Origin: Buchnera aphidicola (Aphis craccivora)
Lineage (GTDB): Bacteria; Pseudomonadota; Gammaproteobacteria; Enterobacterales; Enterobacteriaceae
Reading direction: 5' to 3'
Assembly: GCF_005082145.1 (NCBI RefSeq)
Contig: NZ_CP034897.1
Location: forward strand, 558,001-622,000
DNA length: 64,000 bases
Shown: piece by piece, positions 59,181 through 64,000 of the stretch
Position numbering within the stretch: position 1 is the stretch's first letter
How the letters are laid out: every line of letters begins with the position of its first letter
Notes under the pieces: model-generated
Database searches by the model: none
What the model saw: the letters and a program-made list of their open reading frames with translations, nothing else
Told to the model about the DNA's origin: nothing
Translations under genes and position numbers: made by a program

Positions 59181-59929
59181 ATGAAAATATTAGTGATGCG
59201 ACCTTCTCCTGAAGGCGAAAAATTAGTAAATATACTAAATGATATAGGAATTTTATCTTGGCATTTTTCTTTGTTTGATTTTTTACCTAGTACAAGTTCA
59301 ATTAGTTTATCAAAAAAAATTTATAAATTATATATATCAGATATAATTCTTATTTTTTCTAAAAAATCTGTTTATTATACAAATTTATATCTAAATCAAA
59401 ATAATTTGCATTGGCCTATTATTCCAGATTATTACACAATTGGTAAAGGTACAGCAATATTTCTTAAAAAATATGTTAAAAAAAAATTTTATTTCCAGAA
59501 AATGAAGAAAATAGTGAAGCTTTATTAAAGCTTTTACATAAAAAAGATATTAGTAAATCTAAAATAATTTTATTAAAAGGAGAAAATGGCAGGAAATTAG
59601 TAGAAAAAAACTTAAGAAAAAATAATTTTAATATATCTATTATAGAATGTTATAAAAAAATTTTTAAAAACATAAATAATCATTCAGAAATAAAAAAATG
59701 GCGTTCTTATGGAATAAATACGTTAATAGTAACTAGTGGTGAAATTTTAAATAGATTAAATGAAACAATTGATATTTTAAACAAAAATGAATGGTTATTT
59801 AAATGTAAAATATTTGTCGTAGGGAAACGATTAAGTCAAATAGCTAAAAAAATAGGATGGAAGGATATTATTATATCTAATTATGCTGATAATAAAAATT
59901 TACTAAAAATTGTTAAAAAATATAATTAA
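59181..59929 (+). pseudogene. hemD: uroporphyrinogen-III synthase, broken by a 1-base poly(A) frameshift (possibly rescued)
   Basis: HemD cyclises hydroxymethylbilane to uroporphyrinogen III. ATG at 59181 gives MKILVMRPSPEGEKL and reads well to KKYVKKK, where nine A (59478-59486) put the frame out and a stop appears at 59526. With ten A the frame continues KKKILFPENEENSEALLKLL (E. coli QKILYPQDREISEVLLQL) to a stop at 59929, about 249 residues against 246. Beyond the tract ILLKGENGRKLVEKNL, IIECYKK, VTSGEILNRL, VVGKRLSQIAKKIGW and YADNKNLL all match. Both halves are conserved, so the break is recent or rescued. It is in the hemC operon. Confidence 0.9.
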
Positions 59930-59936
59930 ATTTTAT

Positions 59937-60010
59937 TCGGCGAAAGAGGATTTGAACCTCTGACCTACTGGTCCCAAACCAGTTGCGCTACCAAGCTGCG
60001 CTATTCGCCG
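59937..60010 (-). tRNA. tRNA-Pro (TGG anticodon)
   Basis: The minus strand folds to a cloverleaf matching E. coli proM: acceptor CGGCGAA with TTCGCCG, D arm AGCGCAGCTTGGTAGCGC, anticodon loop TTTGGGA with TGG, T loop TTCAAAT. Discriminator A; no CCA encoded. Confidence 0.96.
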
Positions 60011-60021
60011 TTTTAAGTGTT

Positions 60022-60098
60022 TGGGGTGGCTAATGGGACTTGAACCCATGACCACTGGAATCACAATCCAGCACTCTACCAACTGAGCTATAGCCACC
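60022..60098 (-). tRNA. tRNA-His (GTG anticodon)
   Basis: Matches E. coli hisR: GGTGGCTATAGCTCAGTTGG with the extra G at position -1, anticodon loop TTGTGAT, T loop TTCAAGT, C73 and encoded CCA at the 3' end (60022-60024). It lies 11 bases from tRNA-Pro and is probably cotranscribed with it. Confidence 0.96.
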
Positions 60099-60126
60099 AA
60101 AATAAAATGATTTTTATCTTAATAAG

Positions 60127-60200
60127 TGCGCTCGACAGGATTTGAACCTGGTACCTCTATCTCCGGAAGATAGTGCTCTATCCAAATGAGCTACGAGCGC
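60127..60200 (-). tRNA. tRNA-Arg (CCG anticodon)
   Basis: Matches E. coli argX: acceptor GCGCTCG with CGAGCGC, D arm AGCTCATTTGGATAGAGC, anticodon CCG in TTCCGGA, T loop TTCAAAT. No CCA encoded. It is first in an Arg-His-Pro cluster that corresponds to argX-hisR-leuT-proM of E. coli without leuT. Confidence 0.96.
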
Positions 60201-60322
60201 ATTTATAAGATATGGATTAAATTTTATGATTAATCATTGTTATTGTCCAGCTTTTTTTATAAAAAATTTTAAGATTAAAAAATTATTTTTTAAATTATAT
60301 TAGTATTATTAATATTAATATT

Positions 60323-61582
60323 CTAAGAACGTTTCATCATATCAAAAAATTCGTCATTAGTTTTAGTCATAGACAATTTATTTAATAAGAACTCCATTGC
60401 GTCTATTTCACTCATAGGATGAATAATTTTTCTTAGTATCCACATTTTTTGAAGCTCATCTGGCAAGGTTAATAATTCTTCTTTTCTAGTTCCAGATCTA
60501 TTATAATCAATAGCTGGAAAAACACGTTTTTCTGCTATTTTTCTAGATAACGGCAACTCCATATTACCTGTACCCTTAAATTCTTCGTAAATTACTTCAT
60601 CCATTTTTGACCCTGTATCAACTAATGCAGTTGCAATTATTGTTAAACTACCACCTTCTTCAACATTTCGAGCAGCACCAAAAAATCGTTTTGGTCTATG
60701 TAATGCATTGGCATCAACTCCTCCTGTTAATACTTTTCCTGAAGCTGGCACAACAGTATTATAAGCACGTGCTAAACGAGTAATGGAATCAAGTAATATA
60801 ATGACATCTTTTTTGTGCTCAACTAATCTTTTAGCTTTTTCAATAACCATTTCTGCTACTTGTACATGTCTTGATGCAGGTTCATCAAAAGTAGAAGCAA
60901 CAACTTCACCTTTAACTAATCGTTGCATTTCCGTAACTTCTTCTGGTCGCTCATCAATTAACAAAACCATTAAAACACAATCTGGATGATTATAAGCTAT
61001 ACTTTGTGCTATGTTTTGTAGTAATATTGTTTTCCCTGCTTTTGGGGGTGCTACAATTAAACCTCTTTGACCTCTTCCTATAGGTGAAGCTAAATCTAAT
61101 ACTCTTGCAGTTAGGTCTTCTGTTGAACCGTTTCCTCTTTCCATTCTTAGTCGAGAATTAGCATGTAAAGGTGTTAAATTTTCAAACAAAATTTTACTTC
61201 TTGCATTTTCAGGTTTATCATAATTAACTTCATTAACTTTTAATAAAGCAAAATATCTTTCTCCTTCTTTAGGTGGTCTTATTTTTCCTGAAATAGTATC
61301 ACCAGTTCTTAAATTAAATCTGCGAATTTGACTAGGTGAAACATATATATCATCAGGACCAGCTAAATAAGAGCTATCAGAAGAACGAAGAAATCCAAAT
61401 CCATCTTGTAATATTTCTAAAACTCCATCTCCAAATATATCTTCTCCACTTTTTGCGTGTTGTTTTAAAATGGCAAAAATAATATCTTGTTTACGCATAC
61501 GCGCTAAATTTTCCAACCCCATTTTTTCACCAAGAATAATTAATTCGGAAACTGGCATATTTTTAAGTGCGGTAAGATTCAT
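60323..61582 (-). CDS. rho: transcription termination factor Rho
   Basis: Rho is the hexameric RNA helicase that ends transcription. The 419 residues equal E. coli: N-terminal [15 protein letters not shown], the cold-shock-like RNA-binding domain ([24 protein letters not shown] in blocks), P-loop [13 protein letters not shown], Walker [15 protein letters not shown], and Q/R loops including [10 protein letters not shown]. trxA lies upstream on the same strand, the E. coli trxA-rho order (rhoL gone). The 5' leader is 119 bases. Confidence 0.98.
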   Translation of the reverse strand: MNLTALKNMPVSELIILGEKMGLENLARMRKQDIIFAILKQHAKSGEDIFGDGVLEILQDGFGFLRSSDSSYLAGPDDIYVSPSQIRRFNLRTGDTISGKIRPPKEGERYFALLKVNEVNYDKPENARSKILFENLTPLHANSRLRMERGNGSTEDLTARVLDLASPIGRGQRGLIVAPPKAGKTILLQNIAQSIAYNHPDCVLMVLLIDERPEEVTEMQRLVKGEVVASTFDEPASRHVQVAEMVIEKAKRLVEHKKDVIILLDSITRLARAYNTVVPASGKVLTGGVDANALHRPKRFFGAARNVEEGGSLTIIATALVDTGSKMDEVIYEEFKGTGNMELPLSRKIAEKRVFPAIDYNRSGTRKEELLTLPDELQKMWILRKIIHPMSEIDAMEFLLNKLSMTKTNDEFFDMMKRS

Positions 61583-61701
61583 AATGGTGGGTTCTTAGTA
61601 AAATCGGGGTAAATCTTGAAATGATAATTTTGACATAGTATTTATTTTTTTATTAATAAATTTTTTAAAAAATTTAATTATTAAATTAAAAATTAGTAAA
61701 T

Positions 61702-62028
61702 TTATTTAATATTCTCATCTAAAAAATTTTGGAGTTGCAATTTGGAAATTGCTCCAATTTTAGTTGCAAGAACTTGGCTTTTATGAAATAACAACAATGC
61801 AGGAATTCCTCGAATAGAATACATTGGTGCTGTTTTTGGGTTTTTTTCAATATTTAATTTTCCAATTTGTATTTTATTAATATATTCGTTTGCTATTTCT
61901 TCTAAAATAGGTGCTAACATTTTACATGGATTACACCAATCTGCCCAAAAATCAACTAATATAAAACCTGTTGTTTTTAAGACTTTCTCTTCAAAATTTT
62001 GATCAGTTAATTCAATAATATTATTCAT
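61702..62028 (-). CDS. trxA: thioredoxin 1
   Basis: Thioredoxin reduces disulfides, including ribonucleotide reductase and PAPS reductase. The 108-residue protein keeps the redox pair Cys32 and Cys35 and the cis-proline loop [11 protein letters not shown]. The active site reads WCNPC rather than the classical WCGPC, with Asn in place of Gly33. The loop after the cis-proline region ([12 protein letters not shown]) is also altered from KNGEVAATKVGA. It lies between rep and rho as in E. coli. Confidence 0.96.
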   Translation of the reverse strand: MNNIIELTDQNFEEKVLKTTGFILVDFWADWCNPCKMLAPILEEIANEYINKIQIGKLNIEKNPKTAPMYSIRGIPALLLFHKSQVLATKIGAISKLQLQNFLDENIK

Positions 62029-62167
62029 TTTATTATTTACTCTATAAAGAAAATTAAAGTTAAAAAAAATTTAATTTTTTTAAAAATATTGTTTACAATA
62101 TTATCATTTTTAAAAATTGATTCAAACTAAAATTACAGAATTTTTATATTTTACTATTTTAAAAAAA

Positions 62168-64000
62168 TTATTTTTTTATTTTAATTTTTTGTTTTAAGTC
62201 ATTTATCTTTTTGATATTATATTTTATATTTTTTGTAGAATTAGTTAAAATAACATCTTGATCCCAATGTAAGTCTTCTTCAGGTAACTCAAATAAAAAT
62301 CTGCTAGGTACTGTATACAATTTTTGACCATATTGCATTCTTGTTTCACAATATGTTAAAAACAATTGTTTTTTCGCTCGAGTTATTCCTACATAAGCTA
62401 ATCTTCGTTCTTCTTCTATGTTATTTTCATTAATACTTCTTATATTAGGTAAAATACCTTCACTCATTCCGATAATAAAAACAGAAGAAAATTCTAATCC
62501 CTTAGATGAATGTAGTGTCATTAGTTGTACTTGATTAGAATCTTTAGGTTTTTCATTATTAATTATATCACGAAGCGTCATTTTTGTAATAATTTCTAAT
62601 AGACTCATAGGTTTTTCAAAATTATTTCCTTTAATTAAACTTTTTATCCAATTAGATAACATATAAATATTATTTGTACTATTTTTAATTTTGTCAGATT
62701 CTTTTAAATTTTTTGATAACCATGATTCATATGCAGTGTCATGAATAATAATATCTAAAATATTAGAAGGTTGCGAAATAGATAATAAAGTAACTTTTTT
62801 TATCCAAGAAATAAATTTTTTTATTTTATTTACTGTTGATATTCGTAAAAAATTTTTTATTTCTGGATCATCGATTACTTGAAAAAAACTTATTTTTTTT
62901 TTAATAGCAAATTCTTCTATTTTATTAAGTGTAGTTATTCCTATTCGACGACATGGAGTGTTTAACACTTTTGAAAAAGCATAATTATCATTATGGTTAA
63001 TAATTAATCTAAGATAACTTAATAAGTCTTTGATTTCAGGACGAGAAAAAAATGATGAATTATTAGAAATATTATAAGGAATATTTCGTTTTAAGAATAT
63101 TTTCTCAAGAATTTGAGATTGATAATTGCCCCGATATAGTATAGCATAATCTCTATATTCTAATTTATTTTGAGAACATTGACAAATTATTTTTTGCGCT
63201 ATTTTTTCTGCTTCAATTTCTTCATTTTTAGCAATTATAATATTTATTTTATTTCCATATTTTAATTTAGAAAATAATTTTTTTTGAAAATAATTTGGAT
63301 TATATGAAATTAGTTTATTTGCAACTTTTAATATTCTTCCATAAGAACGATAATTTTGTTCCATTTTTATAATTTTTAAAGTAGGAAAATCTTTTTTCAA
63401 TAAAAAAATATTTTGAGTTGTAGCGCCTCTCCATGAATATATTGATTGATCATCATCTCCAACTAAAGTGAAATTAGAGCGTTTATTTGTTAACATTTTA
63501 ATTAATTCATATTGACTGTTACTAGTATCTTGGTATTCATCTACTAGTAAATAAGTTATTTTTTCTTGCCAACGATGTTTTATAATTTTATTTTTTTTAA
63601 ATAATAATATTGGTATACAAATTAAATCATCAAAATCTAATATATTTGATTCACGTAAATGAATAGTGTATTTTTTATAATAATATGCAAAATCTTTTTC
63701 TTGACTGGATTTTGATAATAATTCAACATCTAAAGGTGTATAAAATTTATTTTTCCAATAGGAAATCGTAAAAATTAAATTTTTTAATAATTTTGTATCA
63801 TTTTTAATTTTTTTATTAGTTATTTTTTTTAATAATGATATTTGATCTTTTTCATCAAATAAAGAAAAATTAGAATTTAATCCTAAGAAATTGATTTCTT
63901 TTTTAATAATTTGTAATCCAAACGAATGAAACGTTGAAATAATGATTCGCTGTATTTCAAATATATTTAAATGTTCTAAAAGACGCGTTTTTATTTCATA
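62168..64000 (-). CDS. rep: ATP-dependent DNA helicase Rep (5' end beyond window)
   Basis: Rep is a superfamily 1A 3'-5' helicase that clears proteins ahead of replication forks. The frame is open from 62168 to the right edge, giving 610 of about 670 residues; the N-terminal Walker A is outside the window. Present are STFHSFGLQIIKKE, NILDFDDLI, LLVDEYQDTS (motif II), VVGDDDQSIYSWRG-type motif III (LVGDDDQSIYSWRG), EQNYRS (IV), QLMTLHSSKGLEF (V) and EERRLAYVGITRAKK (VI). ATG at 63496 is internal, not the start. Confidence 0.96.
   Translation of the reverse strand, partial: YEIKTRLLEHLNIFEIQRIIISTFHSFGLQIIKKEINFLGLNSNFSLFDEKDQISLLKKITNKKIKNDTKLLKNLIFTISYWKNKFYTPLDVELLSKSSQEKDFAYYYKKYTIHLRESNILDFDDLICIPILLFKKNKIIKHRWQEKITYLLVDEYQDTSNSQYELIKMLTNKRSNFTLVGDDDQSIYSWRGATTQNIFLLKKDFPTLKIIKMEQNYRSYGRILKVANKLISYNPNYFQKKLFSKLKYGNKINIIIAKNEEIEAEKIAQKIICQCSQNKLEYRDYAILYRGNYQSQILEKIFLKRNIPYNISNNSSFFSRPEIKDLLSYLRLIINHNDNYAFSKVLNTPCRRIGITTLNKIEEFAIKKKISFFQVIDDPEIKNFLRISTVNKIKKFISWIKKVTLLSISQPSNILDIIIHDTAYESWLSKNLKESDKIKNSTNNIYMLSNWIKSLIKGNNFEKPMSLLEIITKMTLRDIINNEKPKDSNQVQLMTLHSSKGLEFSSVFIIGMSEGILPNIRSINENNIEEERRLAYVGITRAKKQLFLTYCETRMQYGQKLYTVPSRFLFELPEEDLHWDQDVILTNSTKNIKYNIKKINDLKQKIKIKK

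Noticed and set aside
1-64000. CRISPR arrays, insertion sequences, prophage genes, toxin-antitoxin pairs
   Set aside because: No regularly spaced repeats, transposase or integrase motifs, or toxin-like small gene pairs were found.

Overview
This window is a piece of a reduced, very AT-rich chromosome that matches Buchnera aphidicola, the obligate aphid endosymbiont. Almost every gene has an obvious E. coli counterpart in E. coli-like local order (tusDCB-rpsL, aroK-aroB-rpe-trpS, hflK-hflC-purA-rnr-rpsF-rpsR-rplI, mutY-yggX, hslVU, hemCD). Spacers are decayed and AT-rich, there are no mobile elements, phage genes or CRISPR arrays, and lysine codons form long A tracts.

Layout. 1-9.1 kb: start of the ribosomal protein S12 gene, the TusBCD sulfur relay, fkpA, slyX, argD, tsgA, trpS, rpe, aroB and aroK. 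9.5-16.6 kb: tRNA-Ser, deoD-deoB, prfC, ansA, nfuA, bioH and ssb. 17.2-26.4 kb: dnaB, gshB, ruvX, yggS, hemW, trmB, mutY, yggX, murI and sbcB. 26.8-37.4 kb: tRNA-Asn, tRNA-Ile, a frameshifted pyrE, dut, cysQ, rplI, rpsR, rpsF, rnr, purA, hflC, hflK and miaA. 37.4-38.9 kb: a decayed mutL. 39-44.6 kb: mannitol genes mtlD and mtlA, pgi and orn. 44.7-49.9 kb: tRNA-Gly, frameshifted amiB, rpmE, a minimal and frameshifted ftsN, hslV, hslU, ibpA and fpr. 49.9-50.8 kb: a decayed epmA. 50.9-64 kb: coaD, a split orphan gene, rsmJ, pitA, ynfM, dapF, cyaY, hemC, frameshifted hemD, three tRNAs, rho, trxA and the 5'-truncated rep.

How the genes work together. The set covers replication and repair (dnaB, ssb, rep, mutY, sbcB), translation and tRNA modification (rpsL, TusBCD, trmB, miaA, tRNAs, prfC), nutrient provisioning (argD, aroB, aroK, dapF, bioH), Fe-S and heme chemistry (nfuA, cyaY, fpr, yggX, hemC, hemD), nucleotide salvage and synthesis (deoD, deoB, pyrE, dut, purA), mannitol uptake and oxidation feeding glycolysis, and protein quality control (hslVU, hflKC, ibpA, fkpA).

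Most notable signals. Five loci (pyrE, amiB, ftsN, hemD and an orphan gene otherwise read as two ORFs) are each broken by exactly one base inside an A tract of 9 to 17 residues, while the protein on both sides is preserved. mutL, a core mismatch-repair gene, is a recognisable pseudogene in the same window, which could explain the homopolymer drift. The ibpA upstream region has a sigma-32-like promoter whose spacer is a 14-A tract, and a leader that can pair with its own Shine-Dalgarno sequence, a candidate RNA thermometer. All calls come from reading the sequence and remembered homologues; no search was run.
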